Assembly: GCA_958510875.1 (NCBI GenBank)
Contig: OY294068.1
Coordinates: forward strand, 176,731,411-176,795,410
Source: Endomychus coccineus
Taxonomy: Eukaryota; Arthropoda; Insecta; Coleoptera; Endomychidae
Reading direction: 5' to 3'
Length of the DNA: 64,000 nt
The notes under the pieces were generated by a model. That model searched no databases and was not told the origin of the DNA. It was given only the letters and a program-made list of their open reading frames with translations. The stretch's first letter is position 1. Each line of letters begins with the position of its first letter. The position numbers and the translations under genes are program-made. Of this stretch, positions 21,469 to 33,356 are shown in pieces.

Positions 21469-22984
21469 ACACACATCAAAAGAATCTAATGGTCAAGCAT
21501 ATTTTGTGATTTTTTGTTAATTCTCGGAGATCCACGTGGCATTATCGCGTTGCAGATCTTTGTTTGTTATTTACACAATACTTTTTTATCATTTTGAACA
21601 TCATGGCATGTGTTCCTCTTTTTCCAACGACTATTCATTTTCTTCATGTCGTTCCTTGTTTCATTCATCAGATCAAATCAGATGTTATCCGACCAGCGAA
21701 TGGTAATTATTGAAAATTGTGAGTAGTGTTGTTTGTCTAAATTATGGAACGTAATCACCTTCAGAGAGACGTGCACTTAAGGGCCATTGGAATGCTTCAA
21801 GCTGGAATGTCGCAGAGGGTTGTTGCCAATGAATTAGGGACTAACCAGTCCACTATAAGTCGTTTATGGATTCGTTATAATCAAACTGGTGATGTTAGAG
21901 AGCAACATACTGGCCGTACCAGAATAACAACAGCGGCACAGGACAGATTTCTGAGAATTCAAGCTCTGAGAAATCCAACCCACATGGCAGGTCAACTGAG
22001 TTTGGAACTCAGAAACGCTCACCATATAATATATAAGTGACCAAACTGTGAGAAATAGACTACACGAGTCCAATTTACGTGCCAGGCGTCCATGGAGAGC
22101 TCCATCATTATCCAGAGGAAATCGCGAGGCCCGAATAGTCTGTGCTAGAAATCACATCGAATGGGGCGTGCAAGAATGAACTCCTGTGTTGTTTAGTGAT
22201 GAATCGAGATTCGGTTTACGTCCAGATATTAGACGTACTCGTGGTATGGTAAGCTAGAATTGGAGACAACCTGGAAATGTTTGGAGACTTAGGACTGCAC
22301 AGGAAGTTCACAGCTACCAAGGCGGAACGGTGATGGTTTGGGGTGGTATCAGCATTGGCGGAAGAAGCGACCTCGTATTGCTGGAGAGGTTTGTAAATGC
22401 TCTTAGATATAGGGACCTGATATTAGAACCATTTGTCATTCCGTATGCAGCTGCAGAACGGGAAAACTTCATTTTCATGCATGACAATGCGTGCTCTCAT
22501 ACCGCCGCGATCGTAAGAGATTAATTGGATGAGAGTGGTATAAGTGTTTTGGTTTGGCTAGCTCAATCGCCAGACCTGAATCCGATTGAGCATGTGTGGG
22601 ATTTGCTTGGCAGAAGAATTTTAAGGCGTAACATTCTCTTCCAGACACGAAATCAATTGTTCCATACTCTGGTTGAAGAATGGAAAGTGATTGATCAGGA
22701 AAGCATCGATAACCTTATTCTCTGCTTACCAAATCGATGTAGGGCAGTTTTGAACAATCGCGGTGGACACACTCTGTATTAGACATTGACCAGTGACAAT
22801 TTTTCACTCTTTTCAGTTAGATTAAAGCTTTCAATTGATTTGCAAACTTTGTATGAAATTATAAATAAATTATGTAACAAAAGATTATGTTCTACGTGAG
22901 TAACAAAAATTGTATTGAATTTCCCATTACCAAGTGACGAAACCCTAAAAATATCGCTGACCCCTACCTTTTTTTGATGTGTGT
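21469..22984 (+). mobile_element. Tc1-like transposon with recognisable ends
   Basis: The left end ACACACATCAAAAGAATC and the reverse complement of the right end ACACACATCAAAAAAAGG match. Further shared blocks GGTCA-GC-ATATTTT lie just inside, so the inverted repeats extend about 45 bp with indels. TA dinucleotides lie at or within one base of each end (21467-21468 and about 22984-22985). Length about 1.5 kb, normal for Tc1 elements. It encloses one disrupted DD34E transposase. Confidence 0.8.
21744..22782 (+). pseudogene. Tc1-like DD34E transposase, inactivated
   Basis: Starts at the ATG at 21744. The N-terminal bipartite HTH reads LRAIGMLQAGMSQRVVANEL, TNQSTISRLWIRYNQTGDV, and a GR(T)RITT basic hinge. 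A frameshift falls near 22037, then SDQTVRNRLHESNLRARRPW continues in another frame. Catalytic regions: FSDESRFGLRPD (first Asp), FMHDNACSHTAAIVRD (second Asp) and SPDLNPIEHVWDLLGRR (Glu), with 34 residues between Asp2 and Glu. In-frame stops near 22179, 22257 and 22522 and the frameshift make it inactive. The C-terminus ends normally at 22782. Confidence 0.9.
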
Positions 22985-23189
22985 ATGTATTAATGACTGA
23001 TTCTTGGGCTAATTTTAAGTCGACAAGTAAGTGCTAGAAATGGAGATGACCGATATACAATATTTACAAGAAGGGACATAAGTATAGTACAAGAAGCAAA
23101 AATTTTTCCACAGCCCTTGCTTTGAGTATAACCATCAATTCGATAAAAAAAATGTTAATATTTTAACTGAGTAAACCAATTATTATAAA

Positions 23190-23750
23190 AGATCTATTCT
23201 GGAGATGATTCACATAAAACGTGACTCCAAGTCTGTAAATCATAGAACAGATATTCAATCATTAAGTCAGATTTATACTTATTTAATTAATTGAAACTCT
23301 TGCAAATTCCTACATGCGTCTTTATAATGTTAAAAGTATACTTTAGGTAGAATGATCAAAGGCAATAGTTCTAATACCCTTTTCTATTATCCAGAAATCT
23401 TCAACATTTGGTTCGAAAATGGATCCTCGAACGTTACATCTTTAGTTCAGTTCTTTAGTCGTATTGCATACTGTGATTCGATATTCTTATAGAGCTTATA
23501 AGAATATTGCTTAGCAGCGGAATCTTAATTAATATACTTAAAACATTAATTGTGTAAGAATTGCAATTGTTCGTGTTTCTATTCGTTTCGGCGACCTGGG
23601 CATTTTTAATTGAAATTAGTGCGATAAGGACCCCTTGTGGTGATACTATTAGTTTCAACTATTCACGTTTATACAGTTATACGTAAAGACGAAAATAATA
23701 AGCATATGTTAGTGTGACCTATTTCCCAAGAATTTTATATATAACTATCA
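23190..23750 (+). repeat. ~540-bp hammerhead-repeat family, copy C
   Basis: Collinear with the unit at 46372-47135 (minus strand there) and with 60177-60635. Shared blocks include TTTCTATTA, a CATCTTCAACATTTGGTTCG block, TACTTAAAACATTAATTGTG, CATTTTTAATTGAAATTAGT, GCGATAAGGAC and, at the end, TACGTAAAGACGAAAATAAT followed by TAGTGTGACCTATTTCCC. The hammerhead core itself is missing here (replaced near 23655-23680), but the 3' cleavage-side ACGTAAAGACG is kept. Confidence 0.75.
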
Positions 23751-24511
23751 GTACAAATAAAACTAATATTCTTGCTGATGTTTCGAAACTTTATTAACTA
23801 TGAATATAATAACTTATACTTTTCTCAAGACAGAATTTCTGTTTGTCAGAATCAGCAACTTTCAAGGAGTACTAACTCGTTGAAATGAAGAATCATTAAA
23901 AGCAAGTTAGGATCAAAAGAAATTTCATATCAGATAGTTTGTTCACGCTGCGGAAAATATGAAAGGTAGAGTGGCAATCAGCCCTTTACAAGTGATTGCA
24001 TTTTTATCAAATATTCATAGACGAGCCTTCTATAAAATACTATGTTTGAACGCATAAAAGATATACAGCATTATATCGCTAGTTCAGAAAACTGAGAAAC
24101 GCCGGTATTGCGAAGTATTATAGAAACTAAATGTGTTTCGCATGGGCGCTTCTAGCTGGTGATAAAACTTTCTAGAGCATTTCGATGCAAGAGCGCCAGG
24201 CTTATTCCCAATGGTGCCGGCGCGAATAAGAATAAAAACGAGGGATTGTTATCGGTTTGCGCAAAATGAAGTCGGAACGAATCAGCCGAAACGTGCTTTA
24301 TGATCAAATCTGCGAATCGTTGTGCTCTCCTCAATTAATCGCTAACTATTTATGGCATAGCAGCACTTCAAGCTGCGAAGTTACCTAAATTCACGTCGAG
24401 TAAAAACTTGGATGGTTTGCTTCGAGTGTGATTTAATTATGACGCGTATATCAATCTGACGGAAAGTTTTGAACGTGTATAACTTGTTCCGGAATTCTTA
24501 CGCACATGTTA
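23751..24511. other. No gene; contains one of two similar AT/homeobox-type motifs
   Basis: No frame of interest. About 24418-24470 contains a segment similar to 27788-27860 (see that entry). Confidence 0.4.
24418..24470. promoter_or_regulatory. Short duplicated motif block, copy 1
   Basis: Reads TTGCTTCGAGTGTGATTTAA, then TTATGACGCG, ATCAATCTGACGGAAAGTTT. The same order occurs at about 27788-27855 (TTTACTTCGATTGTGATTTA, TTAATTACGTCGCG, ATTAATCTGGCGGAAAGTTT). It may be an old repeat or a paired regulatory module with AT-rich homeobox-type cores. Confidence 0.3.
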
Positions 24512-25490
24512 ATCCAGGCTGTGAACCGGGATTTTAGCTATAATAAAAAAAAACGTGTAAGTTCGAATAAAAAAATTTTGTTTGCTTTAGCTTCAGGAGC
24601 TTCTCAGGATCATTCATACACCTTAAAACCTCTTGGAAACTCCAAGTCTACCCATTGGGGGCGAAAATGGCTCGAAATCTCCAAGTCTTGAATTGTATTT
24701 TCTACAAAAAAAGGTATTTTGGCATTTCTAGTGCACCCAGGAGGTTTTTTGAGTCGCTGAACACGAATCTGTAGCCAGATTTACTTGCAATTCATCGTAG
24801 GGTTGGTAAAATTGACGAAATTGGCCAACTTCGCACCCCTAATATGTTCTTTTGCAGTTCACGTGTTTTAGGGATTTCGAATGCACCAAGGAGGTTTTTT
24901 GGGTCGCTGATCACGAATCTGTAGCCACATTTACTTGAAATTCATTGTAAGGGTGGTAAAATCGACGAAATTGGCCAATTTTGCACCCCTATATGTTATT
25001 TTGCAATTTACGTGTTTTTGGCATTTGTAATGCACCAAGGAAATTTTTTGGGTCGCTGAATACGATTCCGAAGCCAGAGTTACTCCGAAGTAATTTCAAA
25101 ATGCAAAAATAATATAAATTTAGAAGTGTGTCAAATTAGCCATTTTTGCAAATTTTCCACCCCTACGACGATCGATCGGAATCGTATTCAGCGACCCAAA
25201 AAACCTCCTTGGTGCATTCGAAATGTCTAAGATACGTAAATTGCAAAATAACATATAGGGGTGCAAAATTGGCCAATTTCGTCAAATTTACCAACCCTTC
25301 GATGGATTGCAACCAAATCTGGCTACGGATTCGTGTTCAGCGACCCAAAAAACCTCCTAGGTGCACTCGAAATGCCAAAATACCTTTGTTTTGCATGAAT
25401 GATCCTGAGAACCTCCTGAAGCTAATGCAGAAAAAAATTTTTGATTCAAACTTACTGGTTTTTTTTTATTTTCCGGTTCATAGCCTTGAC
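24512..25490. mobile_element. Foldback element with internal 150-bp repeats, copy 1
   Basis: Flanked by TA (24510-24511 and 25491-25492). The left end ATCCAGGCTGTGAACCGGGA and the reverse complement of the right end GTCAAGGCTATGAACCGGAA are arms that continue for well over 100 bp (TTCAGGAG.TTCTCAGGATCA region on both sides). The interior has about 2.5 direct units of ~150 bp (GAGGTTTTTT(G)GGTCGCTGA blocks at 24741, 24891 and about 25042) followed by inverted units (25187-25383), making the whole a large imperfect palindrome. No transposase frame. Confidence 0.85.
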
Positions 25491-25974
25491 TATGTGAGTA
25501 TGTCATAAATTTTTCCAAATAAAAGAGAGACTACATAAATGAACTGTGATCCATGAATCACTAGCTTACCTCACCCGTAGGAACCGAAAATATATAAAAA
25601 AACAGATTAAGACGTGGGAATACGACAAATTGAATTCTATGTTATTACATTGAAAAGTTTATTTCAATTGACAACATGCCTTTATTGTATTATCAATATA
25701 CGAATGAATTACCTGCCTATTGTTTCTACTATTGTCACCTCATTTTGTTCGCATAATTTTTCGGAATCTTCTGCGGGTTCAATTATAGAAGATAGCGTAA
25801 AACGTTGGAAAATGTCAAATTAAACTGCACTATTTTCTTTTAAGAGCAAGCATACAACTGGGAGGCCTCGGAACTGCCTTACAATTCATAACTAATATTA
25901 CACAACCATCAGAAGCAATAGACAAACAGAAGATATATGTAACAAGAATGGATTTTTTTTAAACTTTGACTAAA
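25491..25974. other. No recognisable gene
   Basis: AT-rich spacer between the foldback element and a non-LTR relic; nothing recognised. Confidence 0.5.
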
Positions 25975-26440
25975 CCTATAATGATCGAGGAACATCGTGT
26001 GAGCTAGCAATGAAATGTTGAGAGAGGAGATGAGCATTCAAATTTTTCTTGGAGGTTTGGAGGTTATTGGCATAGGGTAAGACCGCACTAGCTAAAGAGT
26101 TCCACATATTCGCTATTCGATGGAAAAATGAAGTCTGGTAGGAAGAAGTTCGGCATGTCTCGAGCTTGACAATGAAGGGATGACTAGTTTGAGCTCGTCT
26201 AGTCCGCCTATCTGAAATATCTCGTGGTGGAACAACAGGCAAGACTTTTGATGAACAGCGACCATGAGAATATCTATATAAAAGGGAGAGATCTCCTTCT
26301 TCTATAGAGAGAGGTCAATTCATTCGTAAGGTTGACATCACCAATCAGACGAATAGCTCTCTTCTGGATAGAATCCAAGAGCTTAATTTGTTCGCATCAA
26401 ACTCTAGTAGATCATCAGATCCCCATTCCAAAATCTTTTC
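25975..26440 (-). pseudogene. Non-LTR RT C-terminal fragment (family N1)
   Basis: Minus frame 25976-26242 reads RRAQTSHPFIVKLETCRTSS, FFHRIANMWNSLASAV and LQTSKKNLNAHL. This is the final segment of Jockey/CR1-like ORF2 (R-T...hPy.v.l...RT..y..SFFpR...lWNsLp..v....l..Fk). Upstream on the minus strand, 26290-26420, come SIQKRAIRLIGDVN-like residues of the RT thumb. Related fragments occur at 31860-32190, 32590-32960 and 55976-56460. Confidence 0.75.
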
Positions 26441-27245
26441 CAGATCTCCAATAATCAACACCAGTTTTCTGCAGGTTGTTTACCCTTTCATACAAAGTTG
26501 GTGTGTTTCTTTCAAGCTGGTAGGCAGATAGATTCGAATCAATTCCAAAAAAAGGAAAGAAGATCGTTCCTAATAATTATAGACTCATTGCACTATTATA
26601 TGTGATCTCTAAAGTGATGGAGAAAGCAATCATCATCGAGCTCATCCAATACCTAGAGATCTCCAAAATCATGAATGACAGGCAATATGGCGTTCATCAG
26701 CAATGATCAACAGGAGATCTGCTTGCCTACACATGTATGGCAGAAATCTATTGAAAATTTGGAGAATCTTTAGCTGTAGCATTGGATAGCTCCAAAGCAT
26801 TTGACTCAGTCTGGCATCAAAACCTTCGTGGGAAACTTCCGTTATATAGTTTGCCGCCTCAACTTTGTCGCTTACTATCAAGTTTTCTCTCAGACAGATC
26901 ACTCCATGTGGTGGTTGACGCAGTATCCTTCTGTAGAATGTCTATCAACGCTGGTGTTCCACAGGGATTTGTCTTGGCATTACCTTCGTTTCTGCTCCTT
27001 ATAAACAATCTACTGGAAGTGACCACCTGTCGCGTCCATAGCTTTGCAAATGATGGTACACTCCGTACCACTCATTTAGAGCTCCTATACCATACAATGA
27101 AGCCCGAAAATGGCCGAAATTTAAGAATAAAGTTAAACTTGTATTACACCAGAGAAAAATGTACTACACATAGAAAAAAACCTACTTTCCCACAACAAAA
27201 TTGCACTACGAGTAATTCGAGAAATTTAACCCATATCTTCAGCTG
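26440..27245 (+). pseudogene. Non-LTR RT palm fragment (family N1), plus strand
   Basis: Plus-strand reading IPK-like KKGKKIVPNNYRLIALLYVI, SKVMEKAI, VALDSSKAFDSVWHQ (motif A), NAGVPQGFVLALPSFLLLIN (motif B) and HSFANDGTLRTTH at the position of the catalytic FADD box. The second active-site Asp region is FAND, so a catalytic Asp is lost. Stops interrupt the first part. It lies next to a C-terminal fragment in the opposite orientation, so the original element has been rearranged. Confidence 0.8.
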
Positions 27246-29099
27246 TATTTGAACAGTAGTTTCTACGGAATAGTAGCTACCTTCAATGTCATTCAATTCG
27301 GTTGAGATTTGTTCAAGTTTGCTGAATTTAAATTTTTAATGAAAAAAACCTATACAAATATTCATATATTGCTGAAGAGGGGATGAACTAAGCATAGCCA
27401 CACAAAAATTTAACTCTTAACTGTAGGTTGTACAGACATTGACAATAAAATGGGTACATTTCTGTACCTCATCTAACTAGTTTGTGGAAAAAAATAAAAA
27501 ACTACCACCAAAAGAGGTAGAAAACTGAGGGTTTTCTTATTCGCATCATTACAAACATTTTCCGCAAGTCACATTCAAAAACAACCCAACCGTTCAGTAG
27601 ATTGGATCTACTAAATATAAATATGAATACTATCTAGTGAATTGAACGTAATAATATGTTTTCATTATGTATTCCCTCTGTGAGTATTTTACCTCCACTG
27701 AGTGCGTAATGGATAAAGAAGAGGAGCTGTAAATTCGACTGTATTAAATTGTAAATCAGCTAAATTTTCCTTGGAAAAAGTTTCCCGGTTTACTTCGATT
27801 GTGATTTATTAATTACGTCGCGAACATTAATCTGGCGGAAAGTTTTAATTGTTGCAATTTAGGAAAGTGGCGACGCGTATTCTGCGAGATGGCAGTGAAT
27901 GAGATCAATACAGAGGTAATGGTAACACATGAGCGGTCCGGTAAATGCGACAATACGGCTCATCAGCTAACTGTCATTGTCTCGGTCGTCATGCGTACCG
28001 CCACCGACGTTCCTTCTGGCCGATCATGACTAGTAATTAACGCTTTTCATCATCCCGTGACTTGCTGTCGAGCGTTAATTGTACTAGTTAAATTTGTTTG
28101 GAAAAAAACACTTGCTACTCCACGAATAAAATTTGTAATGTGGAATCACTCAAAAAAAAATTAATTTGACAACCCGACAGAAAACGTTCTGTTGTTGTGT
28201 ATGCATGTTTGTTTATGACAATCAGAAAATTGAATATTTTTGCTGTGTCCTTCAACTGTTTCGATTTGATCTGAAGCAAATCGCGCCTCTCGATTCGAAT
28301 GAATTCAGTCCCAAATATTCAGTATTTCCATTTAAATTTCATTTGGTCCAATCTAATCCAGAGTATTGTTCATCTCCTAGCAATTGTGTCTCTACCATTA
28401 ATTTCATATTCTTATTCATTATTGGAGAATGTGAAGTGTGTGTTCCTATGGAATTGAACCACCAAAATCTTAATGTTATTCGAATTCTCAAGGGCTATCT
28501 CCAGCTTCCACGAAGATAAATTCCTCTCGACTTAATAGGTTAAATACAAGAGGGGATCCAGCGGGGGTCATGAGTTTCATGGTTCTCCTTTGACGGTAAT
28601 TTTCCATTGAATTTTCTGCGATTTCTTTGCTCTATTCACCAGATAAATGTTGTATTCTTACGTAATTGTCATAAATGGAAAAGAACTGAGATTCATTCGT
28701 GATCGTACACGGGCCTGTACCAAAGTCAGTATATGTAAAGTTATCTCTTTACTTTACCCTTTACATTTCGGCGACCGCAGCGTTGATGCAGCGGTCAGGT
28801 TGACGACCAACTAGTTCCTCCCAAATAAGAAATTAAAAAGTCAATCATAAATTTCATGATGAAGGTAACGCCGACATTCCGGAAAGTTTGTATAATTTTA
28901 TGAATAGAAATTCAGAATTAGATAGTGCTCTATTTACTGGAAATTTCGGATAAAAATAAGATACATCGGTGATGTGCTATTACCAAATCGCACAGGTATC
29001 ATTTGTATTTGATTGTATGGATGGAGATATCTGCACACTGCGACCTTAATAAATCTGTTGTGACCTATTCTGTTGCAACCAGAACAGTTTGTTGTTATT
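27246..29099. other. No recognisable gene; second short motif block
   Basis: The frame at 28166-28519 (+) is cysteine-rich at its start but has no spaced metal-binding pattern. The 27700-28100 part is less AT-rich and contains TAATTA cores and the block similar to 24418-24470. No TE match. Confidence 0.4.
27788..27860. promoter_or_regulatory. Short duplicated motif block, copy 2
   Basis: Similar in order and spacing to 24418-24470: TTCGATTGTGATTTATTAAT, TCGCG, ATTAATCTGGCGGAAAGTTT. It sits at the start of a 300-bp stretch (to about 28100) with several TAATTA/GTTAATT cores and balanced composition. Confidence 0.3.
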
Positions 29100-29655
29100 G
29101 AACGGCTTCAGGTTAGGTCAGTCTCCCTTTTCTATTTAACTGACTCTTAGGTTTCGCGCTCTTAAGTTTTGCAGGTTATTGCATTCTGAGAGGATGTGGA
29201 TAGAAGTGGCACCCTCTTCTTTGCAGAATCTGCTCTCTCCTCTTCACTAATTCAAGGTTCTCAAGGTGTTCTCTCAACCGGTATTGTCCTACTATCATTT
29301 TGAGTTTATTTTTTCTTAGGCTGGTGCAGTCATTATCTCAACTAGTTATAGTACCCAGAAACATCTTTGCTTGTCTCAATCCTTGATAGGATCTTTTTTG
29401 CTAACTTCTTCTTTCAGTTTTTCCATTATTGTCCAGGTGCTTTTTCCGCAGGAGGGTTCAGGTCTCAAAAAGTGTGTTTCGGTTCTTCTTTTGCTTCTGC
29501 TTTTTCATTCCTCTATATTCCGGTGTGCCAAAGAACCCTCAGGAGGATAACCATATCATCATTCTTGCTCGGTTCTGTCAGTTTTTTTTAAGCATTCCCA
29601 AGCCACCTTCGAGCCGGTAATATGGGAGCTTAGCACTTTGATTTCGACTGGACTG
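29100..29655 (-). pseudogene. Non-LTR RNase H-type C-terminal tail, broken
   Basis: Minus-strand reading in shifting frames: RPEPSCGKSTW, then KLKEEVSKKDPIKD, then FCKEEGATSIHILSECNNLQ. The last phrase is the terminal C..C...H....C zinc-binding tail of RNase H-bearing non-LTR elements (CRFCxEEeETsxHILcEC). Several stops. No RT palm. Confidence 0.65.
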
Positions 29656-30118
29656 TCTGACATGATCTTTTCCATGTGAAACTGATAGCGTTAATGTCCA
29701 CGTGGAAGTCAGGTGGGATAATCACTGCAGAATATTCGGAATATTAAGCAAACACTGCTTTAGCATATTTCAGATAACTAGAGACAACAAGATTGGTGTC
29801 ATTTGGATTTTCGAACAACAACATCGGTAGTGGTTTAGATCAATTGCGGATCAATTTCATTTCTTTGTAGTTCATTTTGTTCAATATACAGGGAATGTTC
29901 TCTGCATAAGGTCAGAATGATTTTTCTGTTTGACCAATGCAACTTTCAAATCTTCCTCAACGTGGATCATATCATCTCTTTACATTAGTTAGTACTTCAT
30001 CGCCTGTGTTTCTTGTAAACTATTTGATTTTGTAATTACAATTCAACAAAATTTGTATTAATCATATCGAAATGAAGGATTTCATACGACAATATGATAA
30101 TATTACGAAATTGCCTGT
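29656..30118. other. No recognisable gene
   Basis: Spacer; nothing recognised. Confidence 0.45.
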
Positions 30119-30660
30119 TCGAACACATGAATATCATATTCGATAATCTCATATTCAAACGTGACAATGTCTGTAGCTTCCTTGTAGATTATGAGGAGCT
30201 GCTGGGATGTAAAGTAGCTCTTGGCACGGAATAAAGAACCAAGTTTTTGTGGAGCGGGTTTCGCAATGGAGCTCACGTGATCATCTCATGACAGGATGCT
30301 ATTGGGGATGAGCATGGATATGGAAGAGTTCATAGGAACATTTGTACCTGACATCATCATATTATGGATTGAAGGATTCGCCGTCCTGGAGAAGATGCAA
30401 GTTTAAGTTATGGTTGCATTAAACTACTAGATTAACACATCTCCAATAATTAACACCAGTCTTCTGCAGGTTGCTTACCCTTCCACAAACTTGGTGTGGT
30501 TCCTCCCAGATGGAAGACAGCTAGAGTTCGATCAATTCCAAAAAATGGAACGAAGACAGGGAATGTTTCGTACATAAAAGTATCATAAAATTGCAAGTTT
30601 GAACACATGAATATCATATTCGATAATCTCATGTTTAAACGTGACAATGACGGTAGCTCC
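30119..30660. repeat. Direct repeats flanking rearranged non-LTR scraps
   Basis: A 60-bp segment (GAACACATGAATATCATATT, CGATAATCTCAT, ...CGTGACAATG) occurs at about 30120-30180 and again at 30600-30658. Between them are a minus-strand scrap of family N1 (30165-30300, ATTATGAGGAGCTGCTGGGA and TGTAAAGTAGCTCTTGGCAC, matching about 56385-56430) and a plus-strand scrap (30430-30555, matching 26445-26570 with a NWKTARV-IPKNGTK-like reading). Confidence 0.6.
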
Positions 30661-31859
30661 TGTGAAAATAATATATTCATAGATTGTATATTATTCTAAC
30701 ACCTCCACCATTATATCGACCGATGTATGATAATTATTTATAATATTTATTACATTTAGATTAAAACATTATACTAGATATGATGATACATCAAATTGTT
30801 CATGAATAAAACTAGTTTGGGTGGTATGATTTCATGAGGTTCCATATACGAAGTCATAAATATGACCAGTTTCAAATGTGATTGAACGGCAAAGGGCTAG
30901 GTCGTATCATCATCAACATTTGATTTGAACATTAATACGCTAAAGTGGCGGCAATGATTCATGTCAATAGCATTGATTGGATCATGACCATCGGTTCCAT
31001 CTACATATGTAACACTATTTACTGCATTATTGTCAATATTTGATAAGACAGTGTTTGTTGTAAGAAAATATTGACTCGTCAAATTTTCTTGTTTCCCGTG
31101 CATACAACCTGATTCAATTACCGAGGTTGCTATAGAACACGATTGATTCAGTGGGATATATCAGAAGCTTTTCTATCCGAAGTCATATACACTTAATTAC
31201 TCCATCAATTATGACAAATATGTATTACAAGAATTTACTTATTATAAGTTTTAGTATTCATGTATTAATAGAAGCACAAAATTCCTGGTTTCACATTCCA
31301 CCTACAGAGTCGAATCTTTGGAAATATGGGCATTCATTCTATCTGTGTGTCAGTTTTTGAAGCAACGGAGTTTGTTTGCATAAACTACAATACTGATGAA
31401 ATCACTCTATTCTGTACTTTCAAATATATCTGCATATTAGCTCAATTCAGGCTCAATTTCAGCGGATCTGGTTGAACACTAGAAGTCAGTTCAGTAGCAC
31501 TAACACATTAAATAACTCAATAAATTTGGAATAGCTATTCAAGAAAAATTAGGCTCAATTCATTATATTCTTTGATAAGCTAATAATAATGGTATAAACG
31601 GGATGCTGCCGATACTTTAGAAGTACTCGATTCTACACATCATGTCAAATATTTTGAAATCAAAGCAGCTCACTAATATTGTACTTGGAATGATCTTGTC
31701 AATAATGTGGAAGCTGAGGAGGGAAGTAATTTGATAAAATTGCCTGAAGCAACCAGCTCTTCCATAGTGCCAGGGCTTCTGCTAGGAAATGAATCATAAA
31801 CTTACAAGATGTCATGACGCATAAGCTATGTTTATTTCACCTAGGTTTATCCAAAGATC
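30661..31859. other. No recognisable gene
   Basis: AT-rich; frames at 30897-31103 and 31151-31360 have no recognisable domain. Confidence 0.45.
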
Positions 31860-32190
31860 AGAGTCGAGATATGAGATTTTTAAATATATATACTGAGTAC
31901 ATAAGAAGAAAATGTATAAACTCCATGGAACATGGCTTAAGTCAGCGGTGGAAGCGGAGAAGAGAAGATAGACATGGGAATTTTTCTTAATAGTCTTGAG
32001 TTTATAGGCATCAAGAGAGACCTCACTATTCGAAGAGTCCCGCAACTTCACCGTTCGATAGAAATATAGTGAAGAAGAAGTTCGGCAGATATCGAACTTG
32101 GCAGTGAAGCCTGGGCTCGTCTGTCTATCTAAGATTGCTCGTGACGAAATAAGATTTTCGAAGAGCACCCATCTGTAATATACCAATGAG
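31860..32190 (-). pseudogene. Non-LTR RT C-terminal fragment (family N1), second copy
   Basis: Minus reading DRQTSPGFTAKFDICRTSSS, then YFYRTVKLRDSSNSEVSLDA, collinear with the 25976-26242 fragment (RRAQTSHPFIVKLETCRTSS). It is more diverged and has no associated palm domain. Confidence 0.65.
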
Positions 32191-32589
32191 GGATGTATCT
32201 TTCATACATTAGATAAAATCGTAATATTCTATTTGCTTATTGCACAATAATGTTTACTAAAAAATAAACATATCATATAATCATTCAACAAGGTCACATA
32301 TTGTTACAACAGGTCTCGACCTCATTGAATTGCATTGAACGAGGTATCAATAATGTGACGATAGGAAATCCTTCTAAAGAAGAAATATTTATAGATCATA
32401 AGCAGGTCTTGCGCCTACATTATAATGTGTTGTTACGTAATGAGTTTTATCAATAAACTCATAAAACCTGCGATGGTATAATTCCACCCTTCCAAATGAC
32501 ACCAATCATAAACAACAACGAATCCTGGAATGGCAATTGTTTGCCAGTTCTGGAGATCAACGATCAGTGGAAAAAATGAAGATTGCCCA

Positions 32590-32960
32590 TTTTCCTACGA
32601 TGTTCTAAAGAGATCAACACATTCGTAAGTGTAGCATCACCAATCAGACGAATAACTCTATTGGATAGAATCTGAAAGCTTCAGCTCATGTTTGGGAGCT
32701 AAACTCCAAAAGTGTGGGAAGTTAAGCAATCTGTGCTTTACTTTCCACATATTTGTGTGCTTGTGCGCTTTTCATATCTGTAGTGCTATGAAGTTGCTCT
32801 CGGCACGGAAGTTCCCATGAAGCTGTTTTCGAAATGGACTTCACTAGAGGGTGCTCATATTGAGCAAAGATATTGAGGACTTCATCCTCAAAACTGTGGA
32901 AGGGCATGAGGAAGCTTCCAACAAATCGTTAATATGGTGCATGAAAAAAGTTCCAGCCAA
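32590..32960 (-). pseudogene. Non-LTR RT thumb scrap (family N1)
   Basis: Nucleotide-level similarity to 26300-26420 and 56270-56450: CACCAATCAGACGAATAACT, then ATAGAATCTGAAAGCTTC, and CTCGGCACGGAAGTTCCCAT further on. The minus translation gives fragments of the SIQ.RAIRLIGD thumb motif. Confidence 0.55.
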
Positions 32961-33356
32961 GACTGATCCTCATGAAACATCAGCGTTGATAGGCAGTCTA
33001 TATGAGGATACTCCTCCAACTATCACATGATCTATTTTAGAGAAAACTCGATATTAAACGACTAAGTAGGGGCGGTAAACCATATGACGAAAATCTTCTG
33101 ATGAAACCTTGGAGCCAATCTCGGTCAAACGCGTTGGGATATCCAATACTAGAGCTAGAGATTCCCCATGGTTTTCAGTGAATGCCTTGCCATACTTTGA
33201 TACCACCAGGTGAAGCATCACTGACAAGTGGTGTACGAATAATCTGGGAACCCTGCACATACAACCAAATCTTTCAGAGGTGTGAGTATGTTATTGATAG
33301 TGGCTCCTGCGTTATGGTCAGTTGACAGTACAAGAGCTGATATATATAAAAAAAAA
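32961..33356. other. No recognisable gene
   Basis: The frame at 33054-33260 (-) is probably further decayed retroelement sequence, but I see no motif. Confidence 0.4.

Noticed and set aside
28166..28519. 117-codon + frame with a Cys-rich start
   Set aside because: The CCCVC run has no metal-binding spacing and no downstream domain; probably a chance frame.
29367..29620. Phe/Ser-rich + frames
   Set aside because: Antisense to the broken non-LTR tail on the minus strand.
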